From the NCBI GenBank assembly GCA_016718315.1, contig JADKDV010000001.1:806001-870000 (forward strand): a stretch of 64,000 bases of DNA. Direction: 5' to 3'. The notes beneath the pieces were generated by a model, which was not told the DNA's origin, did no database searches, and saw only the letters and a list, made by a program, of their open reading frames with translations. The stretch's first letter is position 1. Every line of letters starts with the position of its first letter. Both the position numbers and the translations under genes were made by a program. Source of the DNA: Candidatus Obscuribacter sp. (GTDB lineage Bacteria > Cyanobacteriota > Vampirovibrionia > Obscuribacterales > Obscuribacteraceae). Of the stretch, positions 24,316-33,006 are shown in pieces.

Positions 24316-27075
24316 TTATTTGTCGCGCTCAACCCCGGTCAGATTAGCCTGAGCCGCTGCCAGGCGAGCGACTGGCACTCTAAAAGGCGAACAGCTGACA
24401 TAGGCCAGTCCGATTTGATGGGCAAATGCAATAGAGCTGGGCTCACCGCCATGCTCACCACAGATACCCAATTTTAGGTCAGGGCGAGTTTTAAGGCCAA
24501 GCTCTACAGCAATTTTCATCAGCTTGCCCACCCCTTCGGTATCGAGTACTTCAAAAGGATTGTTTTGCAAGACTTTGTTTTTAACGCCGTCTATGTCCAC
24601 TCCATCAAGATAGCGTTGCAAAAACTTGCCTTCAGCATCATCTCGGCTATAACCAAAAGTCATCTGGGTCAAGTCATTGGTACCAAAGCTAAAAAATTCG
24701 GCATATTCGGCAATGGCATCAGCAGTGAGGGCAGCTCTGGGGATTTCTATCATGGTGCCAAATTTATAAGCAATGTCCTCTTTAGCTTCGGCCATCACTT
24801 CTTTAGCCACGGACTCAAGGGTGATACGCGCAAACTTGAGTTCGTTAACATGACCAACCAGAGGGATCATGATTTCAGGCAAGACTTTGATGCCTTCTTT
24901 TTGCACAGCAATTGCTGCTTCAAATATGGCTCTTACCTGCATCTTATTGATTTGAGGGAAGACCAGTCCCAGTCTGCATCCTCTCAGCCCCATCATGGGG
25001 TTGGATTCTTTTAGCTCACGCACTTTATCAAGCAAAGTCTCTTTGGTGCGCAGCTCTGGACCAGTCACGCCCTTAGCACGCATGGTGGCAACGGCTTCAA
25101 TAAGTTCTTCTTCTTTGGGCAAAAACTCGTGCAGTGGTGGATCCAATAGCCTGATTGTGACAGGCAATCCATCCATAGCCTTAAAGATGCCATAAAAGTC
25201 ATCACGTTGCATCGGCAAAAGCTTATCGAGTGCTTCCTGACGCTCACTATCGGTCACCGACAGGATCATCTTTTGCACTACAGGCAAGCGATCATGACTC
25301 ATAAACATGTGCTCGGTGCGGCAAAGACCGATGCCTTCAGCACCAAACTCGCGAGCCAATTTGGCATCAGCTGGAGTATCAGCATTGGTGCGGATACCAA
25401 GACGTCTTACAGAGTCAGCCCATTGCAAAATATGACGGAAGTCTTCGCTAAAATCAGGCTCGGATGTAAGAATAGCACCCTCAAAGATTTCACCAGTGGT
25501 GCCATCGATTGATACGATGTCGCCATTTTTAAATGTCTTTGTGCCCACCACCATTTCTTCACGATCAAGATTGATTTTGAGGGCTTCGCAGCCTGCCACA
25601 CAGGGCTTACCCATACCGCGAGCAACGACAGCAGCGTGACTGGTCATGCCACCACGACTGGTTATTACACCTTGGGCAGGTACTAGACCGTGGATATCGT
25701 CTGGGCAGGTTTCGATACGCACCAGGATGATTTTTTCACCAGACAGTGCTCGTTTTTCAGCCTCATCTGGATTGAAAACGATTTTGCCAATAGCGGCTCC
25801 CGGTGAAGCATTGAGACCAGTAGCTAGCAGTCTGCCAGCAGCCTTAGCTTTTTGTTTGTCATCGGCGACAAATGATGGCAAAAGCAATTGATTAAGTTGC
25901 AGTGGCTCCACTCTCATCAAAGCTTCTTCTTTGGTGATGATTTCTTCTTTGACCATATCTACTGCCACTTTGATAGCAGCAGCAGCAGTACGCTTACCAT
26001 TGCGAGTCTGGAGCAAAAAGAGCTTGCCTTGCTCGATTGTAAATTCGATGTCTTGCATATCGCGGTAGTACTTCTCGAGACGACCGATATTAGCCAATAG
26101 CTCCTCGTACATTTTGGGCATTTCTTTAGCCATGTCGACGATTTTTTTAGGCGTACGCACACCGGCTACTACATCTTCACCCTGAGCATTGGTGAGGTAT
26201 TCGCCATAGAGCAATTTTTCGCCAGTGCTGGGATTGCGAGTAAAGCAAACACCAGTGGCACTGTTATTATCAAAATTGCCAAAGACCATGGATTGCACAT
26301 TAACTGCTGTACCGAGATTGTGATCAATTTTGTTGAGATTGCGGTAATAGACAGCGCGGTTATTGTTCCAGGATCTAAACACCGCCTCAATTGCGCCACT
26401 AAGCTGGACTTTGGTGTCCTGAGGGAAGTCCTTGCCTGACTTTTTGAGGACATACGCTTTATAGAGGACAACAAGTTTTTTCAGATTTTCAACAGTCAAG
26501 TCAGAGTCAGTGTGGACTTTGAGTTCATCCTTCATATCTTCGAGAATGTCTTCGAATTGATCTTTGCTTATTTCCAGAACCACATTGCTATACATCTGGA
26601 TAAAGCGGCGGTAACTATCCCAGGCAAATCGGGGGTTATCAGTTAGCTTAGCGAGAGACTCTACGGTTTTGTCATTGAGACCGAGATTGAGGATGGTATC
26701 CATCATACCTGGCATCGAAAACTTAGCACCGGAGCGTACCGATAACAAAAGCGGTTTTTGCAAGTCGCCCAGTTTGCGGTCCAGCTTAGCTTCTACATGT
26801 GCCAGTTGCTGATTGACTTCATCCATCAAACCATCGAGCATCTTGCCACCATTAGCGGTGTACTCGCGGCAACAAGTAGTGAGGATAGTGAGACCGGGAG
26901 GAACATTGACACCAGATCTGGTCATCTCAGCCAGACCAGCACCCTTGCCACCAAATGCTTCTTTCATGGCTTCTCTGTCGCCGTCGAGTGCTTCATAGCC
27001 CTCTTCAAAAAGATAGACTCGCCTGGTCAGTTTTTTGGTAGTGGATTTTGAGGGCTGTTCGGTCATGCTCACCAT
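24316..27075 (-). CDS. ppdK: Pyruvate, phosphate dikinase
   Basis: PPDK interconverts pyruvate, ATP and phosphate with phosphoenolpyruvate, AMP and diphosphate. The 919-residue protein has the ATP-grasp N-terminal domain (FGGKGAGLAEM, VRSGAKFSMPGMMDTILNLG), the central phosphohistidine domain (GGMTSHAAVVARGMGKPC, with its regulated Thr next to the His) and the PEP/pyruvate TIM barrel (LRTKETL, GLRGCRLG, FGTNDLTQMTFGYSRDD, GICGEHGGEP with the catalytic Cys). Length is normal. GGAG lies 8 bases before the ATG. Its regulatory protein gene is immediately upstream, 48 bases away, so the enzyme is probably switched off by phosphorylation at the Thr beside the His. Confidence 0.98.
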   Translation of the reverse strand: MVSMTEQPSKSTTKKLTRRVYLFEEGYEALDGDREAMKEAFGGKGAGLAEMTRSGVNVPPGLTILTTCCREYTANGGKMLDGLMDEVNQQLAHVEAKLDRKLGDLQKPLLLSVRSGAKFSMPGMMDTILNLGLNDKTVESLAKLTDNPRFAWDSYRRFIQMYSNVVLEISKDQFEDILEDMKDELKVHTDSDLTVENLKKLVVLYKAYVLKKSGKDFPQDTKVQLSGAIEAVFRSWNNNRAVYYRNLNKIDHNLGTAVNVQSMVFGNFDNNSATGVCFTRNPSTGEKLLYGEYLTNAQGEDVVAGVRTPKKIVDMAKEMPKMYEELLANIGRLEKYYRDMQDIEFTIEQGKLFLLQTRNGKRTAAAAIKVAVDMVKEEIITKEEALMRVEPLQLNQLLLPSFVADDKQKAKAAGRLLATGLNASPGAAIGKIVFNPDEAEKRALSGEKIILVRIETCPDDIHGLVPAQGVITSRGGMTSHAAVVARGMGKPCVAGCEALKINLDREEMVVGTKTFKNGDIVSIDGTTGEIFEGAILTSEPDFSEDFRHILQWADSVRRLGIRTNADTPADAKLAREFGAEGIGLCRTEHMFMSHDRLPVVQKMILSVTDSERQEALDKLLPMQRDDFYGIFKAMDGLPVTIRLLDPPLHEFLPKEEELIEAVATMRAKGVTGPELRTKETLLDKVRELKESNPMMGLRGCRLGLVFPQINKMQVRAIFEAAIAVQKEGIKVLPEIMIPLVGHVNELKFARITLESVAKEVMAEAKEDIAYKFGTMIEIPRAALTADAIAEYAEFFSFGTNDLTQMTFGYSRDDAEGKFLQRYLDGVDIDGVKNKVLQNNPFEVLDTEGVGKLMKIAVELGLKTRPDLKLGICGEHGGEPSSIAFAHQIGLAYVSCSPFRVPVARLAAAQANLTGVERDK

Positions 27076-27123
27076 AGCTATTTCTCCGTGTGTTGCAATT
27101 ATTGTGCTACCAGTTAAAACCTG

Positions 27124-27999
27124 TTACTCCCTCATCAGGAGAAATATTTCTGAAGAAGTCTCTTCAATTGCTTTTGAAGAAACATCGATGATATGGCACT
27201 TGAGCTCTCGAAAAAGCTTTTTAGCCTGTCTTACTTCTTGCATAATGCGATCTGGATCGGCGTAATCAGTGGTGCCAGGCATGCCCAGTACCTGTGCTCT
27301 GGTGGTGCGGATTTCTTGTAAGAGATAGGGATCAATATGCAGCCCAACAACTTTGCGAGGATTGACCTTAAACAGAGCCAGAGGTGGCTCTACCCCTGAT
27401 ATCAGTGGCACGTTAGCGGCTTTGAGTCCATAGTGATGAGCCAGATACATACAATTAGGTGTTTTACTGGTGCGCGACACACCGATTAAGACGACATCTG
27501 CCTGCAAAATACCGTCTGGATTTTTGCCATCATCAAACCTGATAGCAAAATCCACGGCCTCTATGCGGCGGAAGTATGTCTCATCGAGAAGGTGCAAACG
27601 ACCTGGCTGAGAAAGCGGAGTGGTCCCGGTAAGATGCGATATGCGTCCAATTAAGGGACCTAGCAAATCGATAGTGGGTATTTTGTACTTATTGGCTTCC
27701 GCCTCCAGAGTCTCTCTGTATTCAGGCAAAACCAGTGTGTAAGCAATAATTGATCCGCGGTTAGCAATCTCTTTGACCAGGGCCGGTATTTGAGAGGCAC
27801 TGCGTACCTGCGGCAGTCTATATATGGATGCATGACCGGGCTCAAACTGGACTAGTGCCGCTCTTGCTACAGACTCAGCAGTCTCACCCGATGAATCAGA
27901 CATAGTAAAAATAATCAGCTCACTGGTATTGGCCGGCAGTTTAAATTGCTCGATGTGACCAGATTTTGTCGATTTAAAACTATCGCTGGCTTCAGACAC
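27124..27999 (-). CDS. PPDK regulatory protein (bifunctional kinase/Pi-dependent pyrophosphorylase)
   Basis: A DUF299-family protein of 291 residues. It inactivates PPDK by ADP-dependent phosphorylation of a Thr and reactivates it by phosphate-dependent dephosphorylation. Visible signatures are FTMSDSSGETAESVARAAL near the N terminus, the P-loop-like GVSRTSKTPNCMYLAHHYG, NVPLISGVEPP, GLHIDPYLLQEIR and the C-terminal SKAIEETSSEIF. The first 25 residues are extra. Adjacency to ppdK makes PPDK, rather than PEP synthase, the likely target. The stop is 48 bases from the ppdK start; one transcript is likely. Confidence 0.96.
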   Translation of the reverse strand: MSEASDSFKSTKSGHIEQFKLPANTSELIIFTMSDSSGETAESVARAALVQFEPGHASIYRLPQVRSASQIPALVKEIANRGSIIAYTLVLPEYRETLEAEANKYKIPTIDLLGPLIGRISHLTGTTPLSQPGRLHLLDETYFRRIEAVDFAIRFDDGKNPDGILQADVVLIGVSRTSKTPNCMYLAHHYGLKAANVPLISGVEPPLALFKVNPRKVVGLHIDPYLLQEIRTTRAQVLGMPGTTDYADPDRIMQEVRQAKKLFRELKCHIIDVSSKAIEETSSEIFLLMRE

Positions 28000-28097
28000 C
28001 GGTTTACTCCAGAGCTACAGCCACCTTGTAGCACACTTTTAAGAATAAGTGACCCTCTACAGATATGTTTTATCTATCGACCTCATATCTTGGCTAC

Positions 28098-28862
28098 TCA
28101 AAGAGCCAGTTTTTTAAAAAGACTGAGCAAATCAAGCCCGCCCTCAGTCATTTTGATCAAATTACCCTGAACAATCTGATGCACATCGATGGCTTGTGAG
28201 TGCTTGATACAACCCAGATAGGGCGTCAAAGTACGCTCTTGCAAAGTCAACTCCACATCCATCCGGCTGTACTTGCGCTCAAAATCACGACCAGCTGCTT
28301 CTGTGGTCTCCACAGAGACAAGTCCAATAACATCAAGCTTACGGCTCAAAGCCATGCCGTGAGCGGTAATAAGTTTTTCGAGTGTGGTATCAGTATGGCT
28401 GGTCACAAGTACCACTGGATAACCTACATCCAGAGCAAACTGACAGGGGTCATAAATAAAGTCACAGGGCACATCAGGTCCAGCCAAAAGCAGGTCACCA
28501 AGCGCCTGTCCTTGATAGACATAAAATGGCGTAGCAATTGCGCAGGGAGCCTCGACAATATTTAGTGCATCCAGAGCTCTCGTGCTAGCAATAGCATCTT
28601 GCCACTGACTGTCATAAAGGCGAGCGGGACTACCCACCATAGATGGTGCATAGTCAATGGGCGTGCATGTAATTGTACTGATAAAACTAAGCTCAGACTG
28701 ACCCGACTTACCACAAATCGGTTTAACGGCTCTAACGGCAATTTGACGCTTGAGCATGGCCGCAAGACCAGTAGCAAAGACTGTTTTGCCGCATGACAAA
28801 TCTGTGCCGAGGATTGTCAGACCTCGACCTTTAGACTCTGATATCTGCTCATTTAAAGCCAT
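28098..28862 (-). CDS. Dethiobiotin synthetase-like P-loop protein (AAA_26)
   Basis: 254 residues with the BioD fold. The modified P-loop is ILGTDLSCGKTVFATGLAAM (BioD consensus GTDTGVGKT), then KPICG in place of the BioD KPIxSG, a VEAPCAIATPFYV segment, and VVLVTSHTDTTLEKLITA followed by DVIGLV. The fold assignment is good. Whether it makes dethiobiotin is less certain, because the substrate-facing motifs are altered and no other biotin gene is near; a cobyrinate or other amide-forming relative is possible. It starts at the ATG near 28862. The regulatory protein gene follows 98 bases downstream, probably as a separate unit. Confidence 0.75.
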   Translation of the reverse strand: MALNEQISESKGRGLTILGTDLSCGKTVFATGLAAMLKRQIAVRAVKPICGKSGQSELSFISTITCTPIDYAPSMVGSPARLYDSQWQDAIASTRALDALNIVEAPCAIATPFYVYQGQALGDLLLAGPDVPCDFIYDPCQFALDVGYPVVLVTSHTDTTLEKLITAHGMALSRKLDVIGLVSVETTEAAGRDFERKYSRMDVELTLQERTLTPYLGCIKHSQAIDVHQIVQGNLIKMTEGGLDLLSLFKKLAL

Positions 28863-28918
28863 GGCAGCCCATAATCTGCACTAGCGCAACTTGATGATTA
28901 TAGCGTTAGTTGCAAAAA

Positions 28919-29623
28919 TCAGTTTGGCCCTATTGCCACTTGATCTACTTCTCTGATTTTTTTGCGCAAGACTTGCATAGCACTGTTGATTTGAAGGTCT
29001 TTACCATCTTCAGGAGCGCGTTTACCAGTTTTGTGATCATTCCACCATGGTCCCTGGGTTTTGTCTTCGCTTGATACTTCTACCACCACATCCGGCTTAA
29101 TTCCCTTTTTGTGGATGTCTTCATCGGAAGGAGTGAGATATTTGGCGATAGTGATATTAATACCGGTACCATCATCGAGACGGTTAATACCCTGCACAAG
29201 CCCCTTACCAAAGGTGTTTTGACCGACAAGCAGCGCGCGTCCGTTGTCATGCAAGGCACCGGAAGTTATCTCAGAGGCTGAGGCACTGTTTTTGTTAATC
29301 AAAACAACCATCGGCTTACGCCAGAGCGGCGAGCCACTGGAAGCAGCGGGAGTTTTGTAACCATCACGGTCAACGGTGGAGACAACATTGCCAGACTCCA
29401 AAAACATATTGGAAATCTCAATAGCATTTGATAGCAAACCACCAGGGTTGTCGCGCAAATCTAAAATGACACCCTTAGCATGCAAGTTCTCGAGTTTAAC
29501 CAGAGCAGCTTTCATTTCGTCATTAGCTTTTTGCGAAATAAAGCTAGCTAACCTGACATAACCCACTTCGTTATCGAGCATTTTGACTGTCTGAACGGCT
29601 TTAATGGGGATCTCGCGGCGCAC
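28919..29623 (-). pseudogene. C-terminal processing peptidase (S41), C-terminal part after a frameshift
   Basis: This frame holds the S41 catalytic core: NEVGYVRLASFI, GVILDLRDNPGG, the nucleophile Ser in NKNSASASEITSGAL, and the general-base Lys in GQNTFGKGLVQG. The N-terminal part (signal peptide, lid and PDZ) lies in another frame (29548-30249). In this frame the codons before the nominal ATG continue smoothly as KKDIVRREIPIKAV, so this ATG is not a real start. A one-base shift at the five-T run 29630-29634 (A5 on the coding strand) would join both into a protein of about 442 residues. All catalytic residues are intact, so either the sequence lacks one base here or the gene is recently broken. 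Confidence 0.85.
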
Positions 29624-30249
29624 GATATCTTTTTGAATTTGGCCCCGGAGCGGCCAAGCACCAGATGCACAGGCGTATTAATCGGTCCCCGAATTAGCTT
29701 GGCGGCGTCTTCTACATTAAAGCCCTTGGTGGACTTACCGTTAATTTCCAGGATTTCGTCTTCAGCCAGCACACCAGCTTCGTAGGCCGGGGTGTCTTCG
29801 ATAGGGGTGATGATGTAGACCCGCTTGGTCTCTTCTTTGAAGCCAATTTGCACACCGATACCACAAAGTTTGGCATCGATTTGTTGTTTTTCGTCGTCAA
29901 AAGCGTCATGGTCCAAAAAGCGCGTGTATTTATCGCCCAGACTCAAAATCATGGTCTCGACTGCTTTATGGGAGTCTTCTAGAGTTTTGAGCTTACCGTC
30001 ATAACGATGCTCCCAGCGGTCCCAGCTTTGTTTGTTGTAATCGCGCTCATAAAACTCGTCTTTAACAAGCTGCCAGACCCGGTGATAAAGCACCTGAGGA
30101 TTGACTTCACTATGTAAGGTCAATCTGTGAGCAATCAGATCTTTGTCAGAAAGCGAGGCTAGATAGTCATTTTGACTGCCCTGAGGACTTGAGCCACCCA
30201 GTAAAACTGAGAGCGAAAGAGGGATTGCAAAGAAAGGTTTCCACCACAT
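29548..30249 (-). pseudogene. C-terminal processing peptidase (S41), N-terminal part with PDZ domain, frameshifted
   Basis: The first 206 or so residues are genuine: a signal peptide or anchor (FFAIPLSLSVLLGG), a helical lid region (VWQLVKDEFYERDYNKQSWDRW, DKYTRFLDHDAF) and a PDZ domain (GIGVQIGF, YIITPIEDTPAYEAGVLAEDEIL). The frame leaves homology at KFKK and reads nonsense to the stop at 29548. It should continue in the next frame, which contains the Ser/Lys catalytic domain. A CtpA-like enzyme trims C termini of exported proteins. The ATG lies next to a 295-base gap upstream that contains a 5-bp hairpin at 30349-30363. Confidence 0.85.
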
Positions 30250-30502
30250 ATTTAAGTACCCGGGACGTTATGTGCTCGAAATCGCGAGGCGATACCAGGG
30301 TGTTATACCCAGACCATCAAGGTTTTAGACGCCAACCATGGATTTTTTTGGGGTTAGGCCCCAGAGATAACCTGGTGTAAACACTGAATTTAACCAATTT
30401 GTCCCTGTAATCAAGGTGAAATGCCCGAGGGTGGCTATTTAGAACCGGTACAAAGAGCAGTCAAAAGTAGTAGTCATTAAGTTAGGATATCTAGTGCCAA
30501 GC

Positions 30503-30523
30503 GGCAGCTAATATCGTGCTGCC
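30503..30523 (+). other. Hairpin in mtnP leader
   Basis: A 6-bp stem (GGCAGC / GCTGCC) with a 9-base loop lies 21 bases before the GTG start of mtnP, just upstream of its AGAGGT ribosome site. I see no S-adenosylmethionine riboswitch features. It may affect initiation or mRNA stability. Confidence 0.35.
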
Positions 30524-30544
30524 AACAAACATGTAGAGGTAAAA

Positions 30545-31348
30545 GTGGAAGACAAGTCGCTTGCCGATATCGGCATTTTTGGTGGATCTGGTTTTTATAA
30601 ACTATTCGACGAATACGAAGAAAAGATGGTGGAGACACCTTACGGCCCGCCTGCAGCCCCAGTAGCTATAGGTACAATGGGTGGTAAAAGAGTAGCATTT
30701 TTGCCCCGTCACGGCGAAAGACACCAGTGGCCGCCGCATAAAGTGCCCTACCGGGCCAATGTCTATGCCATGAAATCACTGGGCGTAAAACGCATTATCT
30801 CGCCCTGTGCCGCAGGTAGCTTGCAAACTCATGTCAAACCAGGCGAATTTGTAGTCTGTGACCAGTTTGTCGACCGCACCTCTGGACGTACCGATACCTT
30901 TTATGATGGTCCTATTGCCACCCACGTCTCTGGCGCAGAGCTATATTGCCCCGAGATGCGTAAATTGGCTGTAGAAGCTGGTAAAGCCAGTGGCATCACA
31001 ATGCACCCAAATGGTACAGTGGTGGTGATTCAGGGTCCAAGATTTAGCTCTAAAGCCGAATCCAAATGGTTTACTGCACAGGGTTGGGAAGTGATTAACA
31101 TGACTCAGTATCCCGAGGCCTTCCTCTGCAAAGAGCTAGAGATGTGCGTCGTCAATGTTTCTCTAATCACTGATTACGACTCTGGACTGGTAGGCAATGT
31201 CGAGCCAGTATCGCACTCAGAAGTAGTCAAAGTATTTGGTCAAAATATCAGCAAACTGCAACTACTTCTCAAAAATATGATCAGCACCATTCCTGATGCC
31301 CGGTCAGCCTGTGATTGTGCCAATACACTGAAGCACGCCCGCGTCTAA
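30545..31348 (+). CDS. mtnP: S-methyl-5'-thioadenosine phosphorylase
   Basis: MtnP cleaves methylthioadenosine with phosphate to adenine and methylthioribose-1-phosphate, a step of methionine salvage and polyamine by-product recycling. The 267-residue protein has the phosphate-binding GIFGGSGFYKL at the N terminus, FLPRHGERHQWPPHKVPYRAN, SPCAAGSL, GPRFSSKAES (phosphate and ribose site) and VINMTQYPEAFLCKEL, which separates MTA phosphorylases from purine nucleoside phosphorylases. GTG start with AGAGGT 5 bases upstream. The following genes on this strand are closely spaced, so it may head the peptidase operon. Confidence 0.96.
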   Translation: MEDKSLADIGIFGGSGFYKLFDEYEEKMVETPYGPPAAPVAIGTMGGKRVAFLPRHGERHQWPPHKVPYRANVYAMKSLGVKRIISPCAAGSLQTHVKPGEFVVCDQFVDRTSGRTDTFYDGPIATHVSGAELYCPEMRKLAVEAGKASGITMHPNGTVVVIQGPRFSSKAESKWFTAQGWEVINMTQYPEAFLCKELEMCVVNVSLITDYDSGLVGNVEPVSHSEVVKVFGQNISKLQLLLKNMISTIPDARSACDCANTLKHARV

Positions 31349-31371
31349 AAACAAGCGAGAGAGGCCAGCCC

Positions 31372-31569
31372 ATGAGCCGCCATTTTACAATCAACCACGT
31401 AGTTGCGCTTCTGGCGCTGGTGCTCTCCATTGCTTCGTTCCTGGTCATGCGCCGCTATCACTTCCCCGAAAAAGTCTGTGTTGGTGGCGCCATTTTGGCC
31501 ATCCTGGTTGTAGGTATATTTTGGTCCTGTGTTTTACTTGGTACCGAAGAAGATGAAGATGAGGAATAA
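31372..31569 (+). CDS. Small two-helix membrane protein, 65 residues
   Basis: The frame extends upstream into mtnP, but the ATG at 31372 (GAGAGAGG 8 bases before it) gives a natural N terminus. Two hydrophobic helices (VVALLALVLSIASFLVM and GGAILAILVVGIFWSCVLL) are joined by a short basic loop, with an acidic tail (TEEDEDEE) at the end. I recognise no family. The stop is one base before the ATG of the M16 peptidase gene, suggesting co-expression. Confidence 0.72.
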   Translation: MSRHFTINHVVALLALVLSIASFLVMRRYHFPEKVCVGGAILAILVVGIFWSCVLLGTEEDEDEE

Positions 31570-31570
31570 A

Positions 31571-32989
31571 ATGCAAACGAATAAGCTATCAAAGCTTTTT
31601 GCAAACCTGGCTCTGACAGCTCTCAGTTTGACTATTTATTGTCAATGCCCGGCAGCTGTGGCGCAAGAGAGCGAAGTAAAAGTAGCAATCAAAAAACCTC
31701 TGATTCCCGTATCTAAAGACTACACACTCAAAAATGGACTGAGACTACTGGTATCTGAAGACCACTCAGTTCCAGTGGCTTCTATAGCCATTGTCTATGA
31801 CGTGGGGGCGCGCGACGAGGTCAAAGGGCGCTCAGGATTTGCCCATCTATTTGAGCATATGATGTTTCAGGGCTCGCAAAATGTGGGCAAAGTAGAACAC
31901 TTTAAATTTATCGAAAATGTAGGAGGCTCACTCAATGCCTCTACCCATGCTGATTTTACTAACTACTTCGAAAAAGTACCAAGCAACCAAATAGAGCTTT
32001 GTCTATGGCTTGAGTCTGACCGTATGCGCTCTCTTAAAATCACTCCAGACAACTTTACTAATCAGCTGGAGACTGTCAAAGAAGAAAAAAGAATGCGTGT
32101 AGATAACCAGCCCTATGTACCATCATCTATCCGACTGGAAGAGCTGGCTTTTGACAATTGGGGCAATGGACACCCCACCATAGGCTACTTTGAAGACCTT
32201 GAAGCAAGCTCGATAAAGGACGTGAAACAGTTTTTTGATACCTACTACGCTCCAAACAATGCCACCATGGCCATCGTGGGCGACGTAAATAGTGACGAAA
32301 TGGTCAAACTGGTCGAAAAATATTTTGGCTCAATACCGAGAGTCGAAGCAATAAAGAGACCTGACCTGTCAGAACCAGCTCAAACACACGCCAAAAGCGA
32401 AAAAATGGTAGACAAACAAGCCCAGATGCCAGCCTTCTGGATGGCCTGGAAAGCACCAGCGCGTCGCGAGAAGGATTTTTATGCACTAAATTTGATGCAA
32501 ACAATACTCTCCACCGGCGAAAGCAGTCGTCTCTACCAGAGGATGGTTAAAGGTGACAAAGTCGCCCTCAAAGTAGATGCCAGCTATGAAGAAAGACGTG
32601 GACCCAGTCTCTTTGAGACATTTGTAGTAATGAAGCCAGGCAATACTCCCGAAAAAGTAAGAGAAGTATTGATGGAAGAACTGGATAAATTTAAGAAAGA
32701 ACCAGTCTCGGCTGAAGAACTACAAAAGGCTAAAAACCAGATTTTGAGAGGACTATTTAGCAGCAATAGCTATGCGTCATTGCAGCGCAGTCTGGGACGG
32801 GCCGAAATGCTAGCCGAATATGGTGCCTTTTTTGGAGACCCTGCCTTGATTGACAAGGATCTCGAAACCTATATGGCAGTGACAGCCGAGGACATCCAAA
32901 AAGTGGCCGGGCGCATCTTTAACAAAGAAGGTGCCACCACAATTGATGTCAGCCCTGTGGCCAAAGAAAAAGTCTCAACCAGCAAATAA
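31571..32989 (+). CDS. M16 family zinc metallopeptidase, catalytic-type subunit, exported
   Basis: 472 residues with a signal peptide (KLFANLALTALSLTIYC, ending AAVAQES). An M16 N-terminal domain carries the inverted zinc motif HLFEHMMFQG (HxxEH) and the downstream glutamate region VKEEKRMRVDNQPY; the M16_C domain follows (IVGDVNSDEMVKLVEKYFG). The enzyme would cleave peptides or unfolded proteins outside the cytoplasm. I chose ATG 31571, preceded by GAGGA, over an upstream in-frame ATG inside the previous gene. The next gene encodes the non-catalytic M16 partner, so a heterodimer is likely, as in other paired M16 operons. Confidence 0.94.
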   Translation: MQTNKLSKLFANLALTALSLTIYCQCPAAVAQESEVKVAIKKPLIPVSKDYTLKNGLRLLVSEDHSVPVASIAIVYDVGARDEVKGRSGFAHLFEHMMFQGSQNVGKVEHFKFIENVGGSLNASTHADFTNYFEKVPSNQIELCLWLESDRMRSLKITPDNFTNQLETVKEEKRMRVDNQPYVPSSIRLEELAFDNWGNGHPTIGYFEDLEASSIKDVKQFFDTYYAPNNATMAIVGDVNSDEMVKLVEKYFGSIPRVEAIKRPDLSEPAQTHAKSEKMVDKQAQMPAFWMAWKAPARREKDFYALNLMQTILSTGESSRLYQRMVKGDKVALKVDASYEERRGPSLFETFVVMKPGNTPEKVREVLMEELDKFKKEPVSAEELQKAKNQILRGLFSSNSYASLQRSLGRAEMLAEYGAFFGDPALIDKDLETYMAVTAEDIQKVAGRIFNKEGATTIDVSPVAKEKVSTSK

Positions 32990-33006
32990 CAAATCCAGGA
33001 GCATCT

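Noticed and set aside
29623..29640. Programmed -1 frameshifting as explanation for the split ctp gene
   Set aside because: The site C AAA AAG lacks the perfect A AAA AAG heptamer and I see no clear stimulatory stem immediately downstream; a missing base is simpler.
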